Assembly: GCF_019603315.1 (NCBI RefSeq)
Contig: NZ_CP080649.1
Span: 248,001-312,000 of the forward strand
Length of the DNA: 64,000 nucleotides
Source of the DNA: Ruficoccus sp. ZRK36
Lineage (GTDB): Bacteria > Verrucomicrobiota > Verrucomicrobiia > Opitutales > Cerasicoccaceae
Reading direction: 5' to 3'
Part shown: piece by piece, positions 28,335 to 36,514 of the stretch
Layout: every line of letters starts with the position of its first letter
Position numbering within the stretch: the first letter of the stretch is position 1
Notes under the pieces: model-generated
What the model saw: the letters and a program-made list of their open reading frames with translations, nothing else
Databases searched by the model: none
What the model was told of the DNA's origin: nothing
Position numbers and translations under genes: made by a program

Positions 28335-29492
28335 ATGCATATCCTGATCGCTTTCGATAAATTCAAAGACTGCATGACGGCGCCGGAGGCCTGTCAGATC
28401 GCTCAGGAAGTCATTCTCAAGCTCCACCCGAGCTGGCAGGTCACGATCGCCCCCCTCACTGACGGAGGAGAAGGGTTCTGCGAAATCCTCACCCGATCAG
28501 CCTATGGGAGTATTGAGCGCGTTCCGGTGCTCGGCCCTCAGCTCGACCCCCAGACCTCCCAGATCGGCTACGTGGATATCGGGCGACTAGGTGCACGCGT
28601 CCGCGACATCCTGCGCCTGCCCTCCGAGGGAACGCTGGCCGTCATCGAGATGGCACAGGCCAGCGGTCTGCAGTCCGTCCCCGAGGGACAGCGGGACCCG
28701 TGGCTCGCCTCCTCCTATGGCACTGGCCAGTTGATCGCCGAGGCCGCCGACGCCGGCGCAATGGAGATCCTGCTGGGTATCGGCGGCAGCGCCACCAATG
28801 ACCTCGGCCTGGGCGCACTTGAGGCAATCGGACTCCAGCTCCTCGACGCAAAGGGAGCTCTGATCGACCACGCCACCCCGCGCGACTGGTCACGGGTCGC
28901 GCAGTTGGAGGGAGACATTTGGCAGCATATCCCCCGTATCAATATCGCCTGCGACGTGGAAAACCCCCTGCTGGGTGCCAACGGAGCCACGGCCACCTAT
29001 GGGCCGCAAAAGGGCATGCGCTACGAGGACTTTACCGCACTGGAGGGAGCCGTCTCTGCCATGGCTCAGCGCATGTGCAGCTATTTTGAAAAGCCCGCAT
29101 CCCTGATGGAAGCCCCCGGCTCAGGCGCAGCGGGCGGCATCGGATTTGGGCTGCAGACAGCCTGTAATTCGCGAGTGGTGAAAGGCTTTGAACTGGTCGA
29201 GTCCTGGCTCCAACTGAAGGAAAAGATCGCCGCCGCGGACCTCGTTATCACCGGAGAAGGCAAATTTGACGCCAGCTCGCTCCAGGGCAAAGGCCCCGGC
29301 TCAATCCTGCGGGAAGCCGCGCGCCAGCATAAGCATTCCAAGATCATGGCCGGGCTCGTTGAGAGCAAGCTCGAGCTGCCCCCGAAAACCACCGCGGACG
29401 TGCTCGCGCCTGCCGGTTATACCAAGGAGCGCTCGATTTCCGATGGGAAGAAACTCTTGGCCCGTAAGCTGGTCGAAGTGTTTTCCAAGTAA
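28335..29492 (+). CDS. Glycerate kinase (GarK/GlxK family)
   Basis: The 385-residue protein belongs to the type I glycerate 2-kinase family, which phosphorylates D-glycerate with ATP. Visible family marks are the N-terminal IAFDKFKDCMTAPEACQIA, APLTDGGEGFCEIL, the glycine-rich EILLGIGGSATNDLGLGALEAIGL, CDVENPLLGANGATATYGPQKG and ITGEGKFDASSLQGKGPG. Length is standard. The product links glycolate or hydroxypyruvate breakdown to glycolysis, which would fit the glycolate/lactate-type dehydrogenase at 16959 if that enzyme acts on glycolate (inference). It is followed by a DUF2062 gene after 12 nt with GGAG, so the two are probably cotranscribed. Confidence 0.92.
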   Translation: MHILIAFDKFKDCMTAPEACQIAQEVILKLHPSWQVTIAPLTDGGEGFCEILTRSAYGSIERVPVLGPQLDPQTSQIGYVDIGRLGARVRDILRLPSEGTLAVIEMAQASGLQSVPEGQRDPWLASSYGTGQLIAEAADAGAMEILLGIGGSATNDLGLGALEAIGLQLLDAKGALIDHATPRDWSRVAQLEGDIWQHIPRINIACDVENPLLGANGATATYGPQKGMRYEDFTALEGAVSAMAQRMCSYFEKPASLMEAPGSGAAGGIGFGLQTACNSRVVKGFELVESWLQLKEKIAAADLVITGEGKFDASSLQGKGPGSILREAARQHKHSKIMAGLVESKLELPPKTTADVLAPAGYTKERSISDGKKLLARKLVEVFSK

Positions 29493-29504
29493 GGAGCCAC
29501 GACC

Positions 29505-30269
29505 ATGACTACGGACGAGCGACACGAAGAGCTCAAGCGCAAGGTGCATGAACGCATCCGCCGCGTGAAGCGCCTGCTGCGCCCCCTGCCCCGCCGCGCC
29601 ACTGTCCACCGCTATCCCTTTCTGAAGTGGTTCGCCCAGACCGCACGCAAGCGCTCCTACCTGTGGTCATTCCGCCGACAGAACATTGTACCCGCGATAT
29701 ATGTCGGATGCATTCTCTCACTGATGCCGATCTACGGCGTGCAGATCCCCTGCGCCTTTGCGCTGGCCCTGCTCATCCGTGGAAATCTGATGATCATGGT
29801 GGCCACCCAGTTCATCACAAACCCGGTCACCTTCGTACCGCTCTACACGGCAGCCTGCTTCATCGGGCTGGAGATCCTCTTTCTGCTCGGTGTCGATATA
29901 CCCGGCGGCTCCGTCTGGGAGTTCTCGGGTACGATCGCCTCGCACTTGAAGGAAATGGTCAGCGGCCTGCTCGGGCCGAACCATCCGCGGGCCACCATGT
30001 CCTCGCTCATCCAGAGTACCGGCATGAGCGGACACGCGCTGATCGCCCTCGCCCTGAAGGCGACCATCATCGGCGGAGCCATGCTGGGCACCCTGATCGG
30101 ATTCGCGATCAGCCTGACCTACCAGCTCATGGCGAACTACTACGAGCGTAGCGGCCGGGCGATTCAGCTCCAGTTCGAGGAGTTTGCCCGTCAGGCTAAA
30201 TTAAAAATCCACCTGCCCGGCAAAGGCAGCGACAAAGACACATCTCCCCCTGATGATTCTCAAAGTTAA
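29505..30269 (+). CDS. DUF2062 membrane protein
   Basis: The 254-residue protein has a strongly basic N-terminus (about 50 residues rich in Arg/Lys). The DUF2062 membrane region follows: SLMPIYGVQIPCAFALALLIRGNLMIM, TQFITNPVTFVPLYTAACFIG and a final pair of helices around AGAMLGTLIGFAISLTYQL-like sequence. Families of this type are found in many Gram-negatives and have no established function, though they often lie near lipid or envelope genes. The end of the frame overlaps the start of the next gene by 17 nt, which points to translational coupling with the muramidase. Confidence 0.85.
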   Translation: MTTDERHEELKRKVHERIRRVKRLLRPLPRRATVHRYPFLKWFAQTARKRSYLWSFRRQNIVPAIYVGCILSLMPIYGVQIPCAFALALLIRGNLMIMVATQFITNPVTFVPLYTAACFIGLEILFLLGVDIPGGSVWEFSGTIASHLKEMVSGLLGPNHPRATMSSLIQSTGMSGHALIALALKATIIGGAMLGTLIGFAISLTYQLMANYYERSGRAIQLQFEEFARQAKLKIHLPGKGSDKDTSPPDDSQS

Positions 30270-31506
30270 ACCTTTCCTCCGCCTCGCTCTCCTCTCCCTG
30301 GCCGCCCTCCTGGGGATGCCGAGCACTCACGCCGCCCCGCAAGTCCTTCTCGGCATCGACGTCCTGGAGGCCCAGGACTTTCAGGCCCTCAGCGGCATGC
30401 GGGTCGGATTACTCACCCACGGCGCAGGGGTGGACGGGCGTGGCGTGCCGACCTGGAAGGTCATGCACGAGCACCCGGCGGTCAACCTCGTCGCCCTCTA
30501 TGGGCCTGAGCACGGGATCGACGGCAAGCACAAGGCCGAGAAATACGTCCCCAACACCACACACGCAGAGACTGGCCTCCCCGTGTATTCACTTTATGGC
30601 CCCACCCGCAAACCTGCTCCAGAGATGCTTCAGGGGATCGATATCCTCGTCATCGACCTGCAGGACGTAGGCGTGCGCAGCTACACCTATGTGAGCGCCA
30701 TGCGCCTGGCCATGGAGGCCTGCTTTGAGCAGGGCATCCCCGTCATGGTCCTCGACCGCCCCAACCCACTGGGCGGTGAGAAAGTGGACGGACCGCCTCT
30801 GGATAAACATCTGATGTCTTACGTGGGCTCCTTCCGGGTGCCCTATGTTCACGGACTGACCATCGGTGAGCTGGCTATCATGGCCAAAAAAATACCCGGC
30901 TGGATGGAAGTCAGCGAAGACGTCCAAAAGAAGGGCAAACTCTACGTCATCCCGATGAAGGGCTGGAAGCGCTCCATGCTCTGGCCCGATACCGGCCTGC
31001 GCTGGACGCCAACCTCCCCCGCGATCCCGGACTTTTCCGCTGCCGTCGGCTACTCCATGACTGGCCTGGGCTGCCAGCTCGGCGGCTTCCGCCATGGCTA
31101 CGGCGAGGGCTACCCGTTCCGGCTGATTAACTACTCCGGTAAGTCCCCTGACCAGATCGCCACCACGCTTAACTCACTCGCCATCCCCGGTCTCTACCTG
31201 CAGCCGATGCCCGAGGGCAGACAACCCGGCGCCTACGCTGCCGTGACGAACTGGGACAAGCTGCGCCCGACCGAGATCAGCTTCCAGATGATGCGCCTGG
31301 CCTGCGACTGGTCCGGCGGTAACCCCTTTGCGGAGGCAACTCCGGCCCAGCAGCGACTCTACAAGATCCATGTCGGCTCCGAGGACTGGTGGACCGAAAT
31401 CTCCACCCGTGGCAGCCGTGCCCGCGTGGACAAGTTCCTCGACGAGTGGGAGGCACGCGCCCGGCAGTTCCAGCAGTGGAGCCGCAATTACTGGATCTAC
31501 AAATAA
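30253..31506 (+). CDS. DUF1343 / NamZ-type exo-beta-N-acetylmuramidase
   Basis: The 417-residue product starts with a signal peptide (LRLALLSLAALLGMPSTHA). The DUF1343 core follows: VGLLTHGAGVDGRGVPTWKVM, LYGPEHGIDGKHKA, SLYGPTRKPAPEML, DLQDVGVRSYTYVSAM and DRPNPLGGEKVDGP. NamZ of Bacillus subtilis, a DUF1343 protein, removes terminal N-acetylmuramic acid from muropeptides, so a role in cell-wall turnover in the periplasm is likely. Its start lies inside the DUF2062 gene. The stop is 3 nt from the end of the convergent deacetylase gene, with no space for a separate terminator. Confidence 0.87.
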   Translation: MILKVKPFLRLALLSLAALLGMPSTHAAPQVLLGIDVLEAQDFQALSGMRVGLLTHGAGVDGRGVPTWKVMHEHPAVNLVALYGPEHGIDGKHKAEKYVPNTTHAETGLPVYSLYGPTRKPAPEMLQGIDILVIDLQDVGVRSYTYVSAMRLAMEACFEQGIPVMVLDRPNPLGGEKVDGPPLDKHLMSYVGSFRVPYVHGLTIGELAIMAKKIPGWMEVSEDVQKKGKLYVIPMKGWKRSMLWPDTGLRWTPTSPAIPDFSAAVGYSMTGLGCQLGGFRHGYGEGYPFRLINYSGKSPDQIATTLNSLAIPGLYLQPMPEGRQPGAYAAVTNWDKLRPTEISFQMMRLACDWSGGNPFAEATPAQQRLYKIHVGSEDWWTEISTRGSRARVDKFLDEWEARARQFQQWSRNYWIYK

Positions 31507-31509
31507 GCC

Positions 31510-32172
31510 CTACTCGGTAAAGAGGTCGGGCAGGTCTGCCCACTCCGCGTCGGGGTCCTCGGCGATCTTCTTGATCTTGGCCTCCATTTCAGCCCACATC
31601 TGGTCGCCCTCGATCTCATAGCTGTGGCCCCAGAAGTAAAAGACCTGCGCCTCGGAAGCCTTCGCTTTCTCGTAGAGAGACCAGAAGTTTTCGCTCAGGA
31701 AGTGACAGTCAGCATGAAACTGCAGGGGGTTCTCCACCGGCATGCAGGGCGTGGCATTCTTCGTCGTACGCGCGTAGACATGCCCGGCATCGGCCACGAC
31801 CTGTGAGGTCGCATCGTCATAGTCACCATATGGATACGCAAAGCCCAGAATCGGCTGCTGGAAAAGATCCTGTAGCCACTTGCGAGCATCCACCACTTCA
31901 GCCCGCCATTGCTCCAGCGGGATCTGCAGGGTATGCGGGTGCGTCATGGTGTGGTTGGCCACAGTGAAGTCCTTGTAGGCATCTTTGAGCTCCGAGAGGG
32001 CCAGGCGGTACACATCCTTCGCAGGACTCCGATGATGCCAGCCGTCACGCTCAGCCTTGTGAAGCTTGGGGTTGAGGTTAAAGGACGCCTTCGCCCCGTA
32101 CTTACGCAGGATCTCCATCAGCGGAAGATCATCGTGAACACCGTCATCCCAGCACTGGACCACTTTAAGCAT
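31510..32172 (-). CDS. Polysaccharide deacetylase (NodB-homology) family protein
   Basis: The roughly 220-residue protein shows the NodB pattern. A first strand with paired aspartates (VVQCWDDGVHDDL) supplies the base and a metal ligand, HTMTHPH supplies the histidines, and FAYPYGDYDD forms the substrate groove. A His near HADCHF is also present. There is no signal peptide. The enzyme removes N- or O-acetyl groups from carbohydrates, with the exact sugar unknown. The ATG at 32172 is preferred to 32178 because TAGGATGACT places AGGA 6 nt upstream of it. It converges tail to tail with the muramidase gene. Confidence 0.83.
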   Translation of the reverse strand: MLKVVQCWDDGVHDDLPLMEILRKYGAKASFNLNPKLHKAERDGWHHRSPAKDVYRLALSELKDAYKDFTVANHTMTHPHTLQIPLEQWRAEVVDARKWLQDLFQQPILGFAYPYGDYDDATSQVVADAGHVYARTTKNATPCMPVENPLQFHADCHFLSENFWSLYEKAKASEAQVFYFWGHSYEIEGDQMWAEMEAKIKKIAEDPDAEWADLPDLFTE

Positions 32173-32333
32173 AGTCATCCTAAAAACACCCGTGCTCCTC
32201 TCGCCGCAAGAGCAAAACCCCGCACAATCCAGTACGGTCGTGGATACGCGAGCACCTTCTCGGGCGCATTACAGTAGGTTAACCCGCCACGATCTCGCGC
32301 CTGCGGCTCCTGTGCGCAGCAACATCCGGAGAT

Positions 32334-33137
32334 TCAGCCCTTCAGCTTCTGCCGGGCCGGGCTATAGCAGGTGGTGCGGCCGCCGATTGTTTCGCGCACC
32401 AGCGGCTGGCCGGTCTTCGGACAGGTGCCGCCATCCTCCCACCGGTGTGTAAACAACCAACTCGGCGGCGGCTCACCCCAGTCCGTACCGATCACCTGCA
32501 TGGCATCGGCACACACCTCGCGGATCGTTGCATAGAGCTTACCTACTTCACGCGCACTGAGCTGCCCGGCACGCGTGGACGGATGCAGGGCAGCCCGCCA
32601 CAGGATTTCGTCCGCCATCCAGTTACCGATACCGGGAAAACGCTCCTGCATGAGTAGGACGGCCTTCAGCGGTGAGCGTGCCCGACGCTTTAAAAACTGC
32701 TGTAGCGCCTCCTGCGTAAACGCATCCGAGAGCAAATCCGGCGGCAAGGCCTGCCACCACTCCGGTAGCTCCGGCCCCTGATCGAAACGCACCCGTCCAA
32801 AGAGCCGGGCGTCATAAAAAACCAATACATGCTCGGGCAGCTCCAGCACGAGATGATCGTGCTTACCCGGCGCGTAAGGGCGGGGCTCGCAAAAAAGCTT
32901 ACCCGTCATCCCCAGGTGAACCCCCAGCCACGCACCTCCACTGAAGCCGAAAAGCATCTGCTTACCGTGCGCGAGAGACTGCTCCAACACAGCCCCCGTC
33001 AACGCGCGCTCCAAAAGCTTAGTATCACAATCACGAAAAATCCGCGCGGCAGGATGCAGACGCACACGCCCGACTTCCCCCCCGATCCCGGGGTCCCACT
33101 GCTTACGGTAGTACTCGACTTCAGCCAGCTCAGGCAT
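32334..33137 (-). CDS. Fpg/Nei-type DNA glycosylase with degenerate zinc finger
   Basis: The family excises oxidised purines or pyrimidines and nicks the abasic site. The start must be the ATG at 33137, since MPELAEVEYY gives Pro at position 2 as the catalytic nucleophile after Met removal. An ATG at 33143 would bury it. Other conserved features are HGKQMLF (the lysine), GMTGKLF, YDARLFGRV and GIGNWMADEILW with the helix-two-turn-helix. In the C-terminal finger the usual CxxC...CxxC is reduced. The region reads GGTCPKTGQPLVRETIGGRTT then CYSPARQ, keeping one or two scattered cysteines but the functional GGRTT arginine. This resembles the zincless finger of NEIL1-like enzymes. Confidence 0.87.
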   Translation of the reverse strand: MPELAEVEYYRKQWDPGIGGEVGRVRLHPAARIFRDCDTKLLERALTGAVLEQSLAHGKQMLFGFSGGAWLGVHLGMTGKLFCEPRPYAPGKHDHLVLELPEHVLVFYDARLFGRVRFDQGPELPEWWQALPPDLLSDAFTQEALQQFLKRRARSPLKAVLLMQERFPGIGNWMADEILWRAALHPSTRAGQLSAREVGKLYATIREVCADAMQVIGTDWGEPPPSWLFTHRWEDGGTCPKTGQPLVRETIGGRTTCYSPARQKLKG

Positions 33138-33161
33138 GGTCAAATATTATATGACTTTTCC

Positions 33162-33188
33162 CGCGAAGTCACGCGAAGGGACGCGAAG
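33162..33188. repeat. Three CGCGAAG units with 10-bp period
   Basis: CGCGAAG occurs at 33162-33168, 33172-33178 and 33182-33188, exactly one helical turn apart, in the gap between the glycosylase start and ccoP. It could be a phased binding site or a remnant of a common GC-rich repeat. Confidence 0.7.
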
Positions 33189-33224
33189 ATTTTCCAGCCA
33201 ACAAACCATTTTAACGAGTTGGCC

Positions 33225-33268
33225 GTTGCTGGGGTAGCGACTGTAAGGAGCGTAGGGGCGCAGCCCCT
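33225..33268 (+). repeat. Dispersed intergenic repeat, copy 4 (partial)
   Basis: GTTGCTGGGG-TAG followed by CGTAGGGGCGCAGCCCCT matches the right half of copies 1 and 3 (GTTRCTGRGG...CGTAGGGGCGGAGCCCCT). The left half (GCTGAGCAA...) is missing. The AGCCCCT end faces the 3' end of ccoP, the same polarity as the other copies. Confidence 0.5.
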
Positions 33269-33290
33269 CAGTGCCAGCGGGTGCCACCCG

Positions 33291-33995
33291 CTACTCCATG
33301 GGGTGCATGTCGAGCAGCTCGTCCGCACTCCAGGCACCGGACTTGTCGGCGATGGAGGCGCGCACTTCGGCGACCAGCTCCTCAGAGATTGCCGGAGCTT
33401 CATTGCTCCATGATTGGCGGACAAAGGTCGTGATGGCCGAGATGTCACGGTCATCCCAGTCCAGGCCGTTCTCGCCATAGGAGGGCATGTTACCGTTGTA
33501 GGTGTTACCCTTGACCTCCACCGGGCCCTGCAGGCCGCGCATGACGATCTTCACAAAGCGTTCAGGCGCGCCGACGACCCAAGGGGAGCCGTCCAGCGGA
33601 GGGAAGGCACCGGGGACACCATTACCGTCGGCCTGGTGACAGGTCGCACAGTTATTGGAGAAAAGCCGGTCGCCACGCTTGATCGGGTCGAAGGCTACCT
33701 CACCCTGCTGACCACCCGAGCCGGGCCGCCAGTCCGCACTAAAGACGTCGGGGCGGAAGTCACCGTTGTACTTGGTAAAATACATCCCCGTCCAGAAGAA
33801 CAGCACGCCAAAGCACACCATCAGCGCCAGCGGGACCGGCGTGAAGCCCTCTTCGGGCTCGCCGTTTTCACGTTCCAGCTGCTTATGGACATGGACCATC
33901 TCCTCGTCGCCATAAGCGGCCGCCTCATGCTGCTCGTGCCCGGCCCCTGGGGCCGGTTCATGGTTGTGGGAGGAAGGCTTTTCCTGGTCGCTCAT
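33291..33995 (-). CDS. ccoP: Monoheme cytochrome c, cbb3 oxidase subunit III-like
   Basis: The 234-residue protein has a histidine-rich N-terminal tail (SSHNHEPAPGAGHEQHEAA). One transmembrane helix follows (PVPLALMVCFGVLFFWTGMYF, about 53-73), then a single class I cytochrome domain with CATCH and a Met ligand in NGNMPSYG. Classical CcoP has two hemes and this one has a single CxxCH. Position last in the ccoNO cluster and the membrane-anchor design support its role as electron entry to the oxidase. It starts 5 nt after ccoO. A partial repeat element lies after the stop. Confidence 0.8.
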   Translation of the reverse strand: MSDQEKPSSHNHEPAPGAGHEQHEAAAYGDEEMVHVHKQLERENGEPEEGFTPVPLALMVCFGVLFFWTGMYFTKYNGDFRPDVFSADWRPGSGGQQGEVAFDPIKRGDRLFSNNCATCHQADGNGVPGAFPPLDGSPWVVGAPERFVKIVMRGLQGPVEVKGNTYNGNMPSYGENGLDWDDRDISAITTFVRQSWSNEAPAISEELVAEVRASIADKSGAWSADELLDMHPME

Positions 33996-34000
33996 GGAGG

Positions 34001-34732
34001 CTATTCGGAGAAACGGGATTCAGGCAGTTCGTAGTTGAGCTGGAGGCTCATCAGGTAGGCCACGAGTTGCTTCGCGCGGTCGGTCGGGACGATCTCATAG
34101 CCGGCGGGCGGCTTCTCGCCGGGGAAATTATCCGGGATATTGAGAGCGTCGGGGCTCGGCGTATCACCGACCTTGCGCGTCTCGTAGAGAAAGCGGAAAG
34201 GCGGCATAATAGAGCCGGGAGAAGTGAACTGCGGGTTGTAAAGGTGGAGGTGGTGCCACTCAGCACTGGGCTGGCGCATGCCGATGGACATCAGGTCCGG
34301 GCCGGTACGGGAGGTCCCCAGGAGCACGCGCTGCTGGAGGATGTAGTCACGCGGCACGGTCTGGCGGTCGCCCCAGCCACGCTCAAAGTCTGCCCCAAAG
34401 CCCTTACGGCGCACCTGCTGGGAGTGGCAGTACAGGCAGCCCATCGAGATGTAGAGTTCCTTACCCTGCTGGGCCAGCCCCACGCTGGGGATAGGGAAAG
34501 TCTGCTCGTCGGGCTGATTAACACCGGCCACGAGCTGGTCGGGCTTGCCGTCACCGTCCACATCGAGTTCCACAAAGGCACCGGGGATCTGCTCACCGGA
34601 GTTGGGGTCATTGACAAACTCCGTCACCGGCTCGAGGTGGCCGTACTGGATCAAGCTGCTGAGGATCAATCCACTAAAGGAAAACGCCAGGCAGAAGAAA
34701 ATCCCGGCAAAGAGGAGTGGCAGGTTCTTCAT
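34001..34732 (-). CDS. ccoO: cbb3-type cytochrome c oxidase subunit II
   Basis: The 243-residue protein has an N-terminal membrane helix (LPLLFAGIFFCLAFSFSGLIL) and a periplasmic monoheme domain with CLYCHSQQVRR, the typical CcoO motif. SVGLAQQGKELYISMG precedes it and GPDLMSIG and SIMPPFRFLYE follow, both usual in CcoO/FixO. A middle insertion rich in Asp and Gly (VDGDGKPDQLVAG) is unusual and resembles a calcium-binding loop. It passes electrons to the catalytic subunit. Its start codon overlaps the ccoN stop (TAATG), which indicates translational coupling. Confidence 0.92.
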   Translation of the reverse strand: MKNLPLLFAGIFFCLAFSFSGLILSSLIQYGHLEPVTEFVNDPNSGEQIPGAFVELDVDGDGKPDQLVAGVNQPDEQTFPIPSVGLAQQGKELYISMGCLYCHSQQVRRKGFGADFERGWGDRQTVPRDYILQQRVLLGTSRTGPDLMSIGMRQPSAEWHHLHLYNPQFTSPGSIMPPFRFLYETRKVGDTPSPDALNIPDNFPGEKPPAGYEIVPTDRAKQLVAYLMSLQLNYELPESRFSE

Positions 34733-36228
34733 TAGCGGACCTCCTCCTCGTGTTCGTCTGCCAGCAGCGTGGGGCCTTCCTGGGCACGGGAGGACTTACC
34801 GCCCGCGAGCATCCAGAAGAAGTTAACCAGAAACGCCAGGTGCCCGATGCTCAGCAGGATACCTGAAAGCGAGCGCGAGAACAGCCACGGCACCAGAGCC
34901 GCTACGATCTCCAGAAATGCGTACTTGGGCTTACCGTCGGCATCGAGAGCGATCATCATCTCACCCTGAATCCAGCCGCCCACGTGCAACACCACCATCA
35001 TAATGGTGATCCCGATCGCCGCGCACCAGAAGTGCGTGCGGATGAGCGCCGCCGAGGGCCACTCACGGTTGAGGATGCGAGGCATCATGAAGTAGATACC
35101 GCCAAACATCGTCATGGTGAAAAAGGCGTAGACCCCGTGGTGAGCGTGTCCGACCGTAAACTGCGTGAAGTGCGTGATGACGTTGACGTCCCGCAGGGCC
35201 ATGGCCGAGCCGGCCAACGAAGCCAGCGTATAAGACATGCCGCCGAAAACAATGAAGCGCAGTGTCGGGCTACACCAGACCGCACGCCAGTTACCCGCCG
35301 CGGTCATGTGGTGGTTGATGGCCGTGACGACCACCGGAATGACCATCATGATACTGCCGACGATACCCGCTGACACGAGCCAGACCGGAATCGGTCCGCC
35401 GATCAGGTGGTGAACACCGGCCCAGTTGTAGAACAGCGCCAACGACCAGAAACCGAGCACAGACAGGTAGTAGCTGTGAATCGGGCGGCCCAGGACCTTG
35501 GGCAGAAAGTAGTAAATCGCTCCCAGCCCCATCGGCGTGAGCCACAGGCCCAGCACATTGTGCCCGAACCACCAGTTCGTGATGGCCTGCACGGTCCCGC
35601 GCGCGGGCACCCAGAGGATCATGGTCTGGGCGATGACGTACAGCCACGGGAACCAGAACAGAGCACCCAGGATATACCACTGGGAGACATACACATGCCC
35701 CAACGCGCGGAAGCGGAACATGATCACGCCCCAGACGGCCACGAGGATGTAGGAAACAGCCAGCAGCGGAGCAACCTCCATCGGCATTTCCAGCCACTCG
35801 ACGCTCGTCAGGCCACCGGTCAGGATACCGATAACCCCAGCCGTTACCCCGATATTCCAGAAGGCACCGGCCACCACGAGCAAGCCCCCGTGCTTCACGG
35901 AGACCTTACAGAGGCGTGCCATGATCCAGAGGGCCACGGCGAAGATCGCATTATTACCCCAGCCGAAGGCCATAGCGTTCAGGTGGGCAGAGCGGGCGCG
36001 CCCGAAGGTCAGCCACTCGACGTTACCGAGGAACTCAGGGTTGTGCAGCTTGATTGAGGCGACGAGTGCAAAGAGCGTACCTGCCTGCAGCCAGAGGATG
36101 GCCGAAATGACAAAGAGGACCACCGGCACGCGCATCTCGCGGTCGATCTCGCTCAACTGCACCTTGAGCGGGACCCCTGGCTTGTTCCGGGGGTCGATAG
36201 AAGTGAAAAAGGATAATAGCGGGCTCAT
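34732..36228 (-). CDS. ccoN: cbb3-type cytochrome c oxidase catalytic subunit I
   Basis: CcoN is the heme-copper subunit that reduces oxygen to water. The 498 residues contain about 12 membrane helices and the expected histidine ligands. These lie in SAHLNAMAFGWG, in the copper site WWFGHNVLGLWLTPMGLG, in NWAGVHHLIGG and in the heme pair QFTVGHAHHGVYAFF. The tyrosine of helix VII type is carried by the cbb3-style SYYLSVLGFWSLALFYNW. It is somewhat longer at the C-terminus (ADEHEEEVR tail). It is preceded by ccoS and directly coupled to ccoO, all within the operon that begins with the Act complex genes. Confidence 0.94.
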   Translation of the reverse strand: MSPLLSFFTSIDPRNKPGVPLKVQLSEIDREMRVPVVLFVISAILWLQAGTLFALVASIKLHNPEFLGNVEWLTFGRARSAHLNAMAFGWGNNAIFAVALWIMARLCKVSVKHGGLLVVAGAFWNIGVTAGVIGILTGGLTSVEWLEMPMEVAPLLAVSYILVAVWGVIMFRFRALGHVYVSQWYILGALFWFPWLYVIAQTMILWVPARGTVQAITNWWFGHNVLGLWLTPMGLGAIYYFLPKVLGRPIHSYYLSVLGFWSLALFYNWAGVHHLIGGPIPVWLVSAGIVGSIMMVIPVVVTAINHHMTAAGNWRAVWCSPTLRFIVFGGMSYTLASLAGSAMALRDVNVITHFTQFTVGHAHHGVYAFFTMTMFGGIYFMMPRILNREWPSAALIRTHFWCAAIGITIMMVVLHVGGWIQGEMMIALDADGKPKYAFLEIVAALVPWLFSRSLSGILLSIGHLAFLVNFFWMLAGGKSSRAQEGPTLLADEHEEEVR

Positions 36229-36238
36229 GCTGTCCGGC

Positions 36239-36514
36239 TCAGTCTTTCAAAGGTGTGGCGTGGGCGTGGCCCGTTTTCTTAGCCTTGGCGCGGCTGCTGC
36301 GTTCGAGTTTGCGGCGCATCTTGTCAGCTTCGCCGGGAAAGTAATCGGTATGCACGCCCTCGGGCTCTTCTTCATCGAAGATTTGCCGTGAGGTTTTTTC
36401 GAGCTTTTTGAACTCACCGTGCTTCACGGCCCAGTACAGGGCGCCGACCGCTGAGAAGAGAAATACACATCCCAGCGCCGCGATGAAAATCAGATAACCG
36501 CTCCACTGCTCCAT
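36239..36514 (-). CDS. ccoS: CcoS-like cbb3 oxidase assembly protein
   Basis: The 91-residue protein has one N-terminal helix (YLIFIAALGCVFLFSAVGALYWAV) followed by KHGEFKKLEKTSRQIFDEEEP. This matches the CcoS pattern of helix, G-x-F/Y-x-x-L, and an acidic stretch. CcoS is needed for cofactor insertion in cbb3 oxidases. The C-terminal 45 residues are longer than usual and very basic with a histidine pair (KKTGHAHATPLKD). It lies immediately downstream of an unknown membrane protein (0 nt gap) and 10 nt upstream of ccoN. Confidence 0.75.
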   Translation of the reverse strand: MEQWSGYLIFIAALGCVFLFSAVGALYWAVKHGEFKKLEKTSRQIFDEEEPEGVHTDYFPGEADKMRRKLERSSRAKAKKTGHAHATPLKD

